This document shows positions 10,273-20,499 of a DNA stretch of 64,000 bases, piece after piece (positions within the stretch are counted from its first letter, which is position 1; every line of letters starts with the position of its first letter). The notes below the pieces were generated by a model, which saw nothing but the letters and a program-made list of their open reading frames with translations, had not been told where the DNA came from and made no database searches. Source of the stretch: Cymbomonas tetramitiformis (lineage: Eukaryota > Chlorophyta > Pyramimonadophyceae > Pyramimonadales > Pyramimonadaceae). The DNA lies in the NCBI GenBank assembly GCA_001247695.2, contig LGRX02034426.1:1-64000 (forward strand), written 5' to 3'. The position numbers and the translations under genes were made by a program.

Positions 10273-11307
10273 GCAGAGGTCTTCCTCGACACTCTGCGGG
10301 CTCGGACTGTCATCCTGCAGTCGGAGTGCTTCGCCCTCAACACCCAGACGGCCTACTCCACCGGTGTGAGGAGCTGGGTGTCCTTCTGCATCTTAGGCAG
10401 GGCCAGAGGCTTCCTGGACAAGATGCTGCCAGCGGAGGATGCGGTGCTGGCAGATTGGGTGGTGTACATGGTCACCGAGCGGGCGGTGAAGCCCGACACG
10501 GCCAAGAAGTACACTTCAGGAGTGCGAGCACTCCACGTGCAGCTCGGCTTCGAGTGGATCCCGGTGCAGCAGAGGTGGGCAGTGCATGCCGTGCTACGGG
10601 GTTGTGGGCGACGGTGGGACACTCCGTCCAAGCAGGTGATGCCGATGGGGTTCGAGGAGCTTCTCCTCATTGTGGGGGTGCTCAACCCCCACAACTTCAA
10701 CGAGAACGTGGTCTTTGTTGCCATGGACACTCGCTTCTTCTGCTTCTTCAGGAAGGACAACGTGTCCGTCAAGAAAGCAGAAGCATGGAACCCGCGGGGG
10801 CACTTGGTGCGGTCGGATGTGACCTTCCCCGACTCCACCTCAGCGGACATCAGAGTGAGACACTCGAAGACCATTCAGGCGGGCGAGCGCTACCACCACG
10901 TGCAGATGCGCCACGTGCCGGGCTCTCCTATCTGCCCGGTGACCTCGCTTCGGCGGGTCAGGGAGGGCCCAGGGCTCGGGGAGGACGGCCTCCTCTTCTG
11001 CATCGAGGACGCAATGGGCCGCATCAAGCCCCTCACCCACTCCTTCTTTGTGAGCACCTTCCGCAAGCTGGCGGAGCGGGCGGGCCTGGACCCGAAGGCC
11101 TACTCAGGGCACTCCTTCAGGCGGGGCGGGGCGACAGCAGCCTCCGGGCTGGCGGTGGCGGACCACCTTATCCAGGCCCACGGTGACTGGGCCTCGGACT
11201 GCTACAAGCTGTACATTGACCTCGGCCGGGAGCAGCAGCTGCTCCTCCCCTCGGCGATGGCCGAAGGTGCCGCTGCGGCCACCGCAGCACACCGAGCTGG
11301 CCGCTAG
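10273..11307 (+). CDS. tyrosine recombinase of element B
   Basis: About 344 codons open from the codon after the stop at 10270-10272; no clear ATG near the start, so expression may need readthrough, reinitiation or an upstream start lost to mutation. Integrates element circles. The core-binding region has NTQTAYSTGVRSWVSFC; the first catalytic arginine lies in FFRKDNVSV, the H-x-x-R box is GHSFRRGGAT, and the nucleophile tyrosine is in SDCYKLYIDL. Length and motif order agree with the intact copy in element C (359 aa). GC-rich like the rest of B. Likely still a complete enzyme. Confidence 0.85.
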   Translation, partial: AEVFLDTLRARTVILQSECFALNTQTAYSTGVRSWVSFCILGRARGFLDKMLPAEDAVLADWVVYMVTERAVKPDTAKKYTSGVRALHVQLGFEWIPVQQRWAVHAVLRGCGRRWDTPSKQVMPMGFEELLLIVGVLNPHNFNENVVFVAMDTRFFCFFRKDNVSVKKAEAWNPRGHLVRSDVTFPDSTSADIRVRHSKTIQAGERYHHVQMRHVPGSPICPVTSLRRVREGPGLGEDGLLFCIEDAMGRIKPLTHSFFVSTFRKLAERAGLDPKAYSGHSFRRGGATAASGLAVADHLIQAHGDWASDCYKLYIDLGREQQLLLPSAMAEGAAAATAAHRAGR

Positions 11308-11537
11308 GCTTCCACGTGCGTGCTCCACCCGTGGCCCTCTCTTGCTCTAGTGTGCTTGCCGAGGGGTTGGGTGTGTTGTCTCAGTGCTGCAGTGTTTCCC
11401 TAGGGCAGGGCCTAGCCGTTAGGCTAGACAGGCGACGGCGCGTTAGTGCTAGTCTGTGTTGCCCCCCTTGATTGACCCGGTCCGTAGGTGTTCATCAAGG
11501 CCTGTGTGGCCACCGTTAGGGGCCAGCCCGAGGTGGG
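11308..11537 (+). other. 3' untranslated spacer of element B
   Basis: No coding signal. Holds the first of two 33-bp repeats (11467-11499). Confidence 0.6.
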
Positions 11538-11600
11538 TGTGTGGAAGCTTCGGGCTCAGCTGGACCACTTGATTGACCCGGTCCGTAGGTGCTCATCAAG
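11467..11600 (+). repeat. pair of 33-bp direct repeats
   Basis: cttgattgacccggtccg...catcaag occurs at 11467-11499 and 11568-11600, differing at one base. Its ends are nearly self-complementary (cttgat/atcaag). The second copy lies inside repeat B1 but is absent at the matching place in B2 (near 12400), so it looks like an insertion into B1. Confidence 0.75.
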
Positions 11601-11938
11601 ACCAGCTGAAGCAGCGGAGAACCTTCGGAGATCCTTCAGAGAACCTGCGTGCAGCCTGCTAGCTAGCAGCTCCGTGGAAGCTTCCATTGTCACCACTGCA
11701 GAGAGAGAGCCACAGTTTCACCAAATGGCAATCTAGAGTGAGAAGAGACTTGTTGTGAACGGACTCGGACAGATGTGGACCAGCCTCGCTTGCCAGTAGA
11801 CAGCATGTAGCACAGAGCACCTGACAGACTCTGAAGGGGGGTACCCCAGCTAGCTGACGGTAACAATTTAATTCTAATGAAATTGTTATCCACATCTTGC
11901 AGTCGTGGTCACTTGTGATGATTGCAGGAGACGAATAA
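11538..11938 (+). repeat. element B repeat B1
   Basis: About 400 bp from gtgtggaagcttcgggctca to gcaggagacgaataa; matches 12372-12746 closely, apart from the 33-bp insert. Confidence 0.85.
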
Positions 11939-12317
11939 TCCAAAATTATTGGCACTATAATTTCGGTTATCCGCCTGCAATCGGATCACAGCCCCCCAGC
12001 CGGCCTGCCCACTGGGGGGAGAGATGGCCTCGCCATCTGGCAGCGCTAGCTGCCGGGGGGGGGGTGCGAACTCGGCTCCCGATTCGCGCCCCCTGCAGAT
12101 CGTTAGATCTGCAGGGCCTGATCGCCAGGAGGCTCCCTGATCGTTAGATCTAGGGACCCAGGGACCCTGCTCAGGCCCGATCGGGCCGCTAGGCCCGATC
12201 AGCACACAGCCGAGGCATCGGCTGTGAGGGAGTTGCATAAACTGACTGTAACATCGTTACAGCCAGTTTTCTCACTTCACGCCCTCAGGTGCATAGCACC
12301 GTTCAGCTTTTTCTTCC
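11939..12317 (+). repeat. element B repeat A2
   Basis: Full-length version of the 5' repeat. Contains a perfect 11-bp hairpin ccctgcagatc/gatctgcaggg (12091-12101 with 12106-12116, loop gtta) and further short palindromes around cccgatcggg. The last about 187 bp match A1 at 5811-5997. Confidence 0.8.
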
Positions 12318-12371
12318 CCTCCCTCCCTACCCTTGACAAGTGGCTCTGGGGTTGCTAGTGGGAGGTGCCAG

Positions 12372-12746
12372 GTGTGTGGAAGCTTCGGGCTCAGCTGGAC
12401 GTGAGACCAGCTGGAGCCACCTCGGAGAACCTTCGGAGATCCTTCAAAGAACCTGCTTGCAGCCTGCTAGCTAGCAGCTTCGTGGAAGCTTCCATTGTCA
12501 CCACTGCAAAGAGAGAGCCACAGTTTCACCAAACGGCAATCTAGAGTGAGAGAGACTTGTTGTGAACATCACTCGGACAGACGTGGACCAGCCTTGCTTG
12601 CCAGTAGTCAGCATGTAGCACAGAGCACCGTTCAGACTCTGAAGGGGGGTACCCCAGCTAGCTGATGGTAACAATTTAATTCTAATGAAATTGTTATCCA
12701 CATCTTGCAGTCGTGTTCACTTGTGATGATTGCAGGAGACGAATAA
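12372..12746 (+). repeat. element B repeat B2
   Basis: 3' terminal repeat, ends gacgaataa directly before the satellite at 12747. A 54-bp spacer (12318-12371) separates it from A2. Confidence 0.85.
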
Positions 12747-12916
12747 AAGTCGCTCGCGCCCAAGCTGCGCTGTTCGTTGCGAGTGCAAGTCGCTCGCGCC
12801 CAAGCTGCGCTGTTCGCTGCGAGTGCAAGTCGCTCGCGCCCAAGCTGCGCTGTTCGCTGCGAGTGCAAGTCGCTCGCGCCCAAGCTGCGCTGTTCGCTGC
12901 GAGTGCAAGGTCGCTC
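12747..12916. repeat. 40-bp satellite array, block 3
   Basis: About 4.2 copies between elements B and A-II. Confidence 0.97.
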
Positions 12917-13365
12917 ATGTAAATAATTGAGAAATTTATTTCTAAATTATTTTGGAAGTACGGGGGAGAAATTTCTGCTTGCAAAAAATGAGCCCGAGGC
13001 TCGACGAGGACATGTGAATTTTTTGCGGATTTTCCCCCGAGGATTTCTCAAGGCAGAGCCGCGAGGAATCCGCGAGGTCGACTTCTCTGTTGTTTGATTG
13101 GCTACGGTGTCACGGGGGAACCGTGACAGTCGGGTCAGATCTGTGTTCGGGCAGAGCCGGAACACATATGTGCTTTCTGATTGGTTGTTCGAGATCTGGG
13201 TTCATGCGGAGCATGCAACACAGATGTGCACGTTGCAAGGTCGCCTGGGCGGAGCCCGTGAAGATGAAGAGACTCTCGGAGCTTTTGAAATAAGGTGCGA
13301 CAGTTCACTTCACTTCATTCTGCGAGAACTTTGGGCTCCGAGTCTACCAATTCAAAAAGTTTTTG
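12917..13365 (+). repeat. A-II terminal repeat A1
   Basis: Reverse-oriented counterpart of 5093-5551, beginning gtaaataattgagaaattta just after the satellite, with the same stem-loop cluster. Confidence 0.85.
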
Positions 13366-13694
13366 TTTCGAAGTTCTCGCAGAATCCGTCGACGGATGGT
13401 CGGACGTAAGAGTCTGAAAGGAATGCGCTGCGAGTCGAAGCGGGGACGGGCGTACCGCCGTGCCGCGAGTTACGAACACGCAGGTTTGAGAAGGGTTATT
13501 CGTTTGGTTTGCGATTTTGTTTGCGCGAGTGTTTGAGTTGACTATCGTTAGATTCGGGGACGCACGCGTTGCGGCGAACGTACGCAATGGCTTGAAATAA
13601 ATAGACTGGCACCGGATCCGGGCGCAGTCTGTGTGCGTCGCTCACTGAGGGCCGTTTTTTCTATTGGTGCGGTTGTCATGGAGGCGGCGCAACG

Positions 13695-13895
13695 GTGTTA
13701 GATGACTTGTTCAATTTCTTTTGTTTTTTTTTCGAGTTTGCGCAAAGTGCCGCAGGCTTTGGAGGCTTTCGCGCGGGAATGGAGAAGCACGCACGCTGGC
13801 GACAGAGATATGCGGAAAAGGTAAAGACAGATTTCTTAGAGGGGTCCTTCGGGAAGGATGATGTAGGGAAAACAAGGAAGAAGGCGAAACGCTAG
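13695..13895 (+). CDS. small conserved ORF of family A, copy in A-II
   Basis: 66 codons from ATG; differs from the copy at 4549-4746 by a few residues (an extra F in the Phe run, KTDFLEGSF for KSDFLEGFF). Basic tail GKTRKKAKR. Function unknown. Conservation between two separately inserted copies argues against chance, but an older shared origin alone could explain it. Confidence 0.35.
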   Translation: MLDDLFNFFCFFFEFAQSAAGFGGFRAGMEKHARWRQRYAEKVKTDFLEGSFGKDDVGKTRKKAKR

Positions 13896-14528
13896 AGCGC
13901 GTTCATTGGGGTAAGTTTCACGTTCGTTGAACCGACGTGGGACGTGTGGAAATTTGAGCTAGGAGTCAGAACCGCGGTGCAGCGAGTGCACGCGAGTCCT
14001 TGCTGAGGGGATGGGGCAAGAAACGAACACGTTGTTTCGCGGCGGTTATGATTAGCGTTTTGCGCTTTTGTTTGCGCAAGTCTGCACCTTTGCTTTCGAA
14101 TTAAGGTTTGTGCAGTACGTGTGGAGGCGACGCGGAGGCGAGTTATCGGCGGTCGCGACGTCTTGGAGGTACGTGTTGGATGGTTGGGCCGTTGCGACGG
14201 CAGCAGCGTGGTGTTGTGCTGTAATTTTTGGTCAGGTACTTGCGCGTGGAGCCGTGGTGAAAGAAAATTGAGGTAGCAGTGAGAACAAATTGCAGGGTCC
14301 AATGAGTTGTGAGTGCGTTTGAGTGGTTGGGCAGTGGAGCCTGTGATGATGAAGGAAAGAAGAGTTTGTTTCTGGAGAATTGATCCTACAGGAAGCGAGG
14401 TTCCAGGAGGACGTACTCCTGGGAAGCACAGAAGTCTGGACGTTGAAACTGCCAGGAAATAGATTCAGGAAGTGTGCCCGGCATATCTGCTTTGGGACTG
14501 GTTTTAGAGTTGTCGAGTGAAAAGTGAA

Positions 14529-14558
14529 TTTCTCTTTTGCTCGAATCCTCATTTGCCA
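14529..14558 (-). repeat. element E repeat B2 (30 bp)
   Basis: Copy of 14885-14914, at the 3' end of the element. Positions 14559-14721 between B2 and A2 hold unique AT-rich sequence without coding signal. Confidence 0.75.
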
Positions 14559-14721
14559 AAGGCAGGCACTGCAATACATTTCATTAAAATGATTTTGTAA
14601 AGTGTTTAAAATGCATTTTGTGCTTTTTACATGCTTTCTAAATTCATGTTTTTGATGATATGTCCAGACTGTCTGTGCACGTCACCAAAAGGAAAGAGTC
14701 CTCTGGGTCGGGAGCGGTGGG

Positions 14722-14883
14722 AAGAGCAAAAGGAACAGAGCTGAACAGGCGTGTCGCTTCGTGGCTACTTGTACATCCTGTTTGTGTCACGGAGCTACAT
14801 GTGTCATTCGGCTCTACTGCAGCAGGAGTCACGGATTCTGAAAGTCTGAAACCACAAAAATTCTGTTGCACTCCAATTTGAAC
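14722..14883 (-). repeat. element E repeat A2
   Basis: 162 bp matching the 5' repeat 19652-19813, from aagagcaaaaggaacagagc to ctccaatttgaac. Confidence 0.85.
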
Positions 14884-14884
14884 A

Positions 14885-14914
14885 TTTCTCTTTTGCTCGA
14901 ATCCTCATTTGCCA
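14885..14914 (-). repeat. element E repeat B1 (30 bp)
   Basis: Copy of 14529-14558, following A2 directly. Confidence 0.75.
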
Positions 14915-14963
14915 TGAAACCAAAGATGAAACTGTGAGGCACACACAAGAAATCTGATCTCTG

Positions 14964-16349
14964 TCACTGTGACCATGTTAACCAAGCAAAGTAGTAGTCC
15001 ATGTCTGTGTCCCTCAGCGCTGTCGGGTCGATGTAGTGTTGCACTGCCGAAGAGAACTGTGACCAGCCTCCCAGGAAGCACACTTTCTCCATTGTAACAC
15101 CAACAGCTCGAGCACACGTCGTGGCACCCTTCCGGGTGCTGTGTGCAGAAAAGTGACCTCCTTCAGGAGGTCTGCAGTCCAACTCGCTGAGAGCTAGACC
15201 AATCCAGTCATTAGCCACGGAAGCCTTGAAGTTCTTCGGGTCCTCGGGTAGCAGCCAGTAGCTGTCAGGTTGAGTCTTCGCAGAAATGCTCCAAGCTGTG
15301 TCACGGTAGAACTCCCAGTGCTCGATCAGCTCCTTCAACAGAGCCACCCCCTTCCAGGGGATCGTAAGGCGTCGCTTCACTCGATGGTGTCGCCGACCCT
15401 TCTCCTTCAGCAGCACCACTGAGAACTCCTCGTCGCCACAATGAACGTGCTGCCGTGACAACGAGGTCCCCGTGTCCGGTCTGCCGAAGGTCACGAAGGC
15501 CACCACCACGTAGGTCAAGGCTCGCAGTAGCTTCAGCTCCTCAGGCGATCTCGGATTGAACTTCAGCGCTGCTTCGTGCACCCTTCGTACGTGTGCTGCT
15601 GGGTCTCGATGTTCTCCTCCTGCTCGGCCAGCTCCGCCTGGATGGTAGCCATCCCCTTCCCAGCTCGGGTCACAGAGCGCCCCTTCGCCGGTCCAGGGTG
15701 ACCAAGGTCCTCGTGGTAGTTGTTGATGGCGGACAGGTACGGCTGTAATGATGCCGACCGGATGTTCCCGTCCTCCAACAGAGAGGCGATGTACAGCAAC
15801 ACAGTCGCCTCCGACGTTGGCAGCCACGGCCGTTGGTCACGCTCACAAAATAAAATGAATCGCCGTGCCTTCGGTCCGTAGTTGTCCTTCGTCGTGTCCA
15901 GCAGTGCCTTTCTCTGCATCGACACCGCCAGTTCGGTGAGCCGGGAAGGTCCCAACTCACTCCTCCACCGCTCACAAAGTGAGCGCGTGAGGAAATTTTG
16001 TACAGCACCACCGCGCTTGTACTCTTCGTAGTTGCCTCCGCTGCTCCGCTCGGTGTTCTCGCCGTCCGCGTCTGCAGTCTCGTCCGTGCTGTGGATGATC
16101 TTGAAGTTCTCCTTGGACAAGTCTAGCGTCTCCTCGTCGCCGTCGTCGTACAGCACGTGCGCCTTTCCGTCCTCGTTGAACTCCTTCACCACACCCGGGT
16201 AGAAGCAGTCATCGTCCTCCCAGAACACCTCGATTCTTGTACCCACGGTCACCTTGCTTGCTGTCGTACTCGTAGCAGAGCTTCTTCGTACTTCAGCAGC
16301 GTAGTAACTCACGGGCGCGCCTCGATGAAGAACATCACAGCGTCCCATT
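14964..16349 (-). pseudogene. Tudor-like domain plus tyrosine recombinase, element E
   Basis: The ORF opens at ATG 16349 (MGRCDVLHRGAPVSYY) and overlaps the end of the Dam-like frame. Residues about 32-80 read VGTRIEVFWEDDDCFYPGVV, then a YDDGDEETLDLSKENFKI end: the pattern of a Tudor/PWWP-like chromatin-binding fold with aromatic positions W, F, Y. A core-binding region (TTKDNYGPKARRFILFC, LQPYLSAINNYH) follows. The frame shifts near 15590, after which come FGRPDTGTSL, the H-x-x-R box AHSTRKGATT and the nucleophile region SAVQHYIDP. One frameshift separates two otherwise open halves, so the gene is freshly broken, mis-sequenced or frameshifted in expression. Confidence 0.75.
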
Positions 16350-18374
16350 TTGAGGGCCCGAGCAACTCGGACCCTCCCAGCCTGCTCGGAGTGAACAGGT
16401 CCCTGCGCCGTGGCATGATCACCACCTCGGTGGCCAGGGCCTCCAGCTCTCTGAACCAGGACTGTCCCGGCCAGTACGGAGCCACCACCGTAGCAGCGGC
16501 CCCCTCCTCCCGCAGCTTGTGCGCCACCTCGTCCAGCAGCGCCCACGGGGGGTTCACCCAATTGTTCTCCCCCGCCAGTCGTACGTCAGAGAGTCCACAC
16601 CTTCGCACTTCGGGTCCTTCCACGCAGCGTAGTACCGAGGAAGCTGCGCGGAGATCTCGGAAGCGAACCGGTCGACTGTGTAGGGCCCCCACTGCTTGTT
16701 GGCCCACACGAACCAGTCTCGATTCAGCCTCCAGTCGTCCAAGTCCTCGCAACGCGAAAGGTTGTCGGCCCACACGTTGGCCTCGCTGCGGATGTACCGA
16801 GCCTGCAACTCGATGTCGTGCAGATCCAGTAGCAGCCAGAGTCTCCTCATTCTCCTCATCAGGTCCGGGTTTCTGGAGGTGAAGTGTGACAGCATCGCCA
16901 CCACCGCCTGGTTGTCGCAGTAGAGTCGTACGACCTTGCCCTCCAGCTCCTGCAAGAACGCCTGTACGGTCTTGTACACGGCCTCCAGTTCTAGGTGCGT
17001 AATGTGCCAGCAGCGCATCTCGTCTGGCCAGAAACCTCGCGCGGGGAACTTCAGGTTCAGCACTCCTCCCCACGCCGTCATCGAAGAGTCCGTGTGCACC
17101 TTCGCTCTCGTCGGGGATCTCCAGATTTTGCGTCCGTTCCACCTGCTCATCACAGGCAGCCTGGACCACCATTCTAAGTCCCCCCGAGCTGAACGTGAGA
17201 TTTTTACCTTCGCTCCCCAGCTGCGTTTCTCCGCCAGCACGAAGTAGAGCTCCCGTAGGTAGAGCCGCGCCGCTGGTACTGCCAAGTACACGGATTGGCA
17301 GAGTCCCGTGAAGGACGCCAGTCTCCTGGCAGGAATCCACCTCCGATTTCTCGCTGCATCGCACAGGATCTCCTTCGCCTTCGCGTGGATTTTGTGCACC
17401 CGTCGTTCTGTCACACGGAATTGTCCCAGCTTCAGGTCCACCTCCAGCCCGAGGTGCTCCACCACCTGCGTAGGCTCCCAGTGGCCCTTCTTCTCGTTCC
17501 GCCGTAGGCCAAGTCGATGAAGCACCAGTTGAACTTTTTCTCGACGCAGAAAGCCTTCTCGCTGAGAGTCGACCAGCACCAGAAAATCGTCCATGTACGG
17601 TAGCACTCGCATTCCGCTGTGACGGTTCGCGTCCCCGCCAGCACCACCGGTCCTGCGACGGACTGACCATCGCTGTCGTACTGCGGAACCGTCCCGCAGT
17701 CTTTTGATTTCTCTGCGATCCTCCGCCGCCTGTGGCGAACGCAAAGCCTCCACCATCACGCGTACGAACTTGCAGAAAACTCTCGGAGAGTCGCTCCATC
17801 CGAACGGCATCGCTGAACATTGAAGCAGGTCCCCTTGCAGGTCGAACTGCATGAACTTCTGGAAGTCCGGGTGGATTCCCAGCGCGTGAAAACCGTCCTG
17901 GAGGTCGAAGCTGAAGCACCAGTCGCCCGGTTTCGCCAGTCTCCTTAGTTTCTTCAGCGTCTCCATCTTCACACGATTTTTCACACACCACTGGTTCAGC
18001 CATCGGAAGTCCACCACCAGTCTCCACTTGTTCGTACCCGGTTTCGGCACCAAAAAGGCGCGCGAAACGTGAGATCTTCTCGTCGCTCTCGTCCAGGCCC
18101 CGTTCTCTAGCAGCCTCTCCTTCTCCGCGTCCAGCCACACCTGCTGCTGCCGCGTAGCATCCCTCAGTGACACCCCGTGGTCGAACGGAGGCGGAGGCCC
18201 GCGCTTCCACCTCAACTTCACCCCGTGAGTAATCCATTGCATCACCTCGGAACTGGCGCCCGCCGCGCGCCATGCTCCCCTCCGCTGTCTCACCTGCTGC
18301 TGCAAGGTGAGTTTCCCCCGTCCAGCGCCCGGAGAGGGCTGTTGCGCTGGAGGGGGTGGCGGCACGCACATCAC
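16309..18374 (-). CDS. RT-RNase H and Dam-like domain, element E (one frame change)
   Basis: Starts with an ATGA overlap with the gag stop (18371-18374), suggesting coupled translation. RT: VSRAFLVPKPGTNKWRLVVD, motif A FSFDLQDGF, motif C LPYMDDFLVLV. RNase H: VHTDSSMTAWGG, THLELEAV, YCDNQAV, WADNLSR. The Dam-like domain begins QWGPYTVDRFAS (near 16690). The frame stops at 16554 in a G-run, and the domain continues one frame over with WVNPPWALLDEV (tetrad NPPW) to 16309. Either a one-base loss or a -1 shift joins them. DNA methyltransferase activity is inferred, not shown. Confidence 0.8.
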
Positions 18375-19390
18375 GCATCGGCCGCGGGCTTTCCGCCCCG
18401 GCCTTTTCCGCCGCCTTTGTCGGTAGGCTGCTTAGTACCGTCCTTCTCCTTGTTCTTACGCTCCTTCCAGCGCTCACGGTCCCGTGGATCTTTTACAACC
18501 CGCGTTTCCGCGTTGGCCGCGTTCTTGGACGCAATGTTCAGCACTGCTCTGCCGCGGTTCTTGTCGAAGTCGTTCAGCCATTGCTGCAACACCTCGTCCG
18601 CCACCACGCCGTCCGCTGCCTGGTAGACCCTGTCCTCCACGAACTGCAGCTTCGCGCGTAGAGCCTCTTGTCCTCCCCGCTGTGAAGAGCCCGGCTCCTG
18701 CTCCAGCTGCCCGCGCAGTTCCAGCATCGTCCACCGGTTACACAGTAAAGCGTACACGCCGTGGACAGAGTTGGTAACCTCGTGGCAGTGTTTCAGTAAG
18801 TCTCTCAGTGACAATCCTGAGTCCTCATGTTCGTCCAACGTCTGGTTGCACGCGGTCACCACGTCGTGCAAGTAGGACAGCGCTGGAGCCAGCACCATGC
18901 ACTCGTACTTCATGGAAGAGTTGGACTTCTTGGAGAGCGAGTCGTACGTCTTGTTGCCGTGTAGGTCGTACAACTGCGGCATCCTTGTTGCCAGTGTCGC
19001 CGGACGCGTTGGGAACGGGTTGATGGAGGCTGCTGGCACGTAGTCCAGCTTCTTCCTTCTCTCCAGAAGTTGCTCGGCGGTCTTGGCTGCGGATTCCGGG
19101 TCAGAAGTCCCAGGCTTCGCTGCCACCTTCGCCTCCAGCTCAACGTTGATTTGTGCTAGACGTTGATGATCGGCACGCAGCAGTCGATGATCTTCTGCCT
19201 GCTGCCTCTGCATCTCAAGCAGCTCACTCTGCTGCTTTTGCATCGTCAAAATTTGTTGTAACAGCACGTCCTGAGTTGACGGTGCTGCCGGGGAAGGGGA
19301 AGTCTGCCCGATGTCAGGCTTCGCCGGGAGGGGAGGGAAATCCTCGTCCTGAGTGGACGTTGCTGCCTTGCTCTTCGAAGATCCAGCCAT
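18371..19390 (-). CDS. Gag-like protein of element E
   Basis: 339 codons from ATG (MAGSSKSKAATSTQDEDFPP). Glutamine-rich coiled-coil segment near residues 40-90 (LLQQILTMQKQQSELLEMQR), helical middle and a Lys/Gly-rich basic C-terminus (KERKNKEKDGTKQ, GGKGRGGKPA). No zinc knuckle. Its place directly after the 5' repeat, followed by RT with a 4-nt overlap, supports a structural RNA-binding role. No family name recognised. Intact. Confidence 0.65.
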   Translation of the reverse strand: MAGSSKSKAATSTQDEDFPPLPAKPDIGQTSPSPAAPSTQDVLLQQILTMQKQQSELLEMQRQQAEDHRLLRADHQRLAQINVELEAKVAAKPGTSDPESAAKTAEQLLERRKKLDYVPAASINPFPTRPATLATRMPQLYDLHGNKTYDSLSKKSNSSMKYECMVLAPALSYLHDVVTACNQTLDEHEDSGLSLRDLLKHCHEVTNSVHGVYALLCNRWTMLELRGQLEQEPGSSQRGGQEALRAKLQFVEDRVYQAADGVVADEVLQQWLNDFDKNRGRAVLNIASKNAANAETRVVKDPRDRERWKERKNKEKDGTKQPTDKGGGKGRGGKPAADA

Positions 19391-19651
19391 TCTCTCTCCC
19401 TCAGAGGAGTAACAGTGAAGTCAATCGTACTGTCGTAGTCGCTGTGAAGCCGTCGTTTGAAGTCGTAACGCCGTCCCCGCGACTTCACTGTCAGATCTCC
19501 TGTCGTCGTTCGATCGCCGTCGTACAACCAAGTGGTCTAGTCACTACCTACTCTACTGTTTTACCGGTGAAACAGGTGAAGAAAATTTACAAAATCGGAT
19601 TTGCAGTGTGCCTCACAGAGTACCGTAGGTACCCGTGAAGTTCCTGTTTGC

Positions 19652-19813
19652 AAGAGCAAAAGGAACAGAGCTGAACAGGCGTGTCGCTTCGTGGCTACTT
19701 GTACATCCTGTTTGTGTCACGGAGCTACATGTGTCATTCGGCTCTACTGCAGCAGGAGTCACGGATTCTGAAAGTCTGAAACCACAAAAATTCTGTTGCA
19801 CTCCAATTTGAAC
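19652..19813 (-). repeat. element E terminal repeat A1
   Basis: 5' terminal repeat, matching 14722-14883. The 19391-19651 interval before it is a leader without coding signal. Confidence 0.85.
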
Positions 19814-19829
19814 AAAACAGGATGGTGCA

Positions 19830-20311
19830 CGATTTGACTAAGCCTGTGGAGTTTCTTTTGTGAATGACAATTGTGAGTTTGAAAGTAAGAAGGTTGCCTT
19901 TGTGGGAGCGGAGTTTGCATTGGGACAGTCATATTGTTTTATGGCTAGGATTGACCGGAAGAGTGCTTACCGGGTTGTCACTTTTGCTGCTGACTAGTGA
20001 ATTTCAAGATTTTGTGAGGATGGACACGAGGTTTTCCTTTTTGGGCCAAGGCTGCTCGGGGGGTTGGTCTCCGATGTTACTGTGCTGAATTCCGGGATGC
20101 TCTAGAGTAGAGGGTTCCCGGGGTGGTTGTATACCTTGATGAAATTCTGCTGGTGGCGGACTCTGAAGAGGCGTGTCAGCAGGGGTTCGAGATGTTGATT
20201 GAGCTTGTCGAGTGCCTGGGCGTTGAGGCAAAGTTGTGTCTAAGGACTTGGTATGACTTCCTCGGGAGAGCCAGGAGCACGAGAAGAGCAATGATCAGGC
20301 AGTGGTTTTGA
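19830..20311 (+). pseudogene. RT fragment of A-II (YLDE)
   Basis: Continues A-II after the E insertion. Motif A region (RIDRKSAYRVVTF across frames) and VVYLDEILLVADSEEACQQG (20123-20185). Homologous to 3418-3890 and 39638-40110. Frameshifted. Confidence 0.65.
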
Positions 20312-20499
20312 ACAAGAGGCCTGTGGTCAGAGATTTCCTTGCAGAGGATGCTGCAGGGGAAGAGGCTGTTCATAGGGGAATGGTGGTTTCTTCGGCGGAG
20401 GATGGCTCGTTGTGAAGTGGGAGCATGTTTAAGGTGCTGCGGTACAGCCCTTTGAGGGAGGAAGCCTCCAGTCAGTTCAACTTTCTGGAGCCGATGGTT

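Larger units (their letters stand above)
5785..12746 (+). mobile_element. YR retrotransposon B (PAT-like)
   Basis: Layout on the plus strand: A1 (5785-5997, shortened), gag remnant, RT-RNase H, Dam-like remnant, tyrosine recombinase, B1 (11538-11938), A2 (11939-12317), B2 (12372-12746). This is the classical split direct repeat structure. It is embedded in the satellite: gctgcgag on the left, aagtcgctcg on the right. Compared with A2, A1 lacks about 190 bp at its outer end, and three satellite bases are missing, so the 5' end was probably deleted after insertion. The recombinase is open; gag and RT frames are broken. Confidence 0.88.
14529..19813 (-). mobile_element. YR retrotransposon E, nested in A-II
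   Basis: Minus-strand element: A1 (19652-19813), gag, RT-RNase H, Dam-like domain, Tudor-like/recombinase ORF, B1 (14885-14914), A2 (14722-14883), B2 (14529-14558). B repeats are only 30 bp (tttctcttttgctcgaatcc...). Comparing with the uninterrupted sequence in A-I (reverse complement near 3930) shows gtgaa|aaacagg rejoined with at most one ambiguous A, so there is no target duplication. Gag is intact, RT nearly so, recombinase frameshifted. It is younger than A-II. Confidence 0.88.

Noticed and set aside
10269..11186. 305-codon ORF overlapping the B recombinase
   Set aside because: Shadow frame; lacks motifs, while the overlapping frame has all recombinase residues.
16309..18477. 722-codon minus-strand ORF over the E reverse transcriptase
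   Set aside because: Only its last part (Dam-like continuation) is meaningful; the rest is a shadow frame of RT-RNase H.
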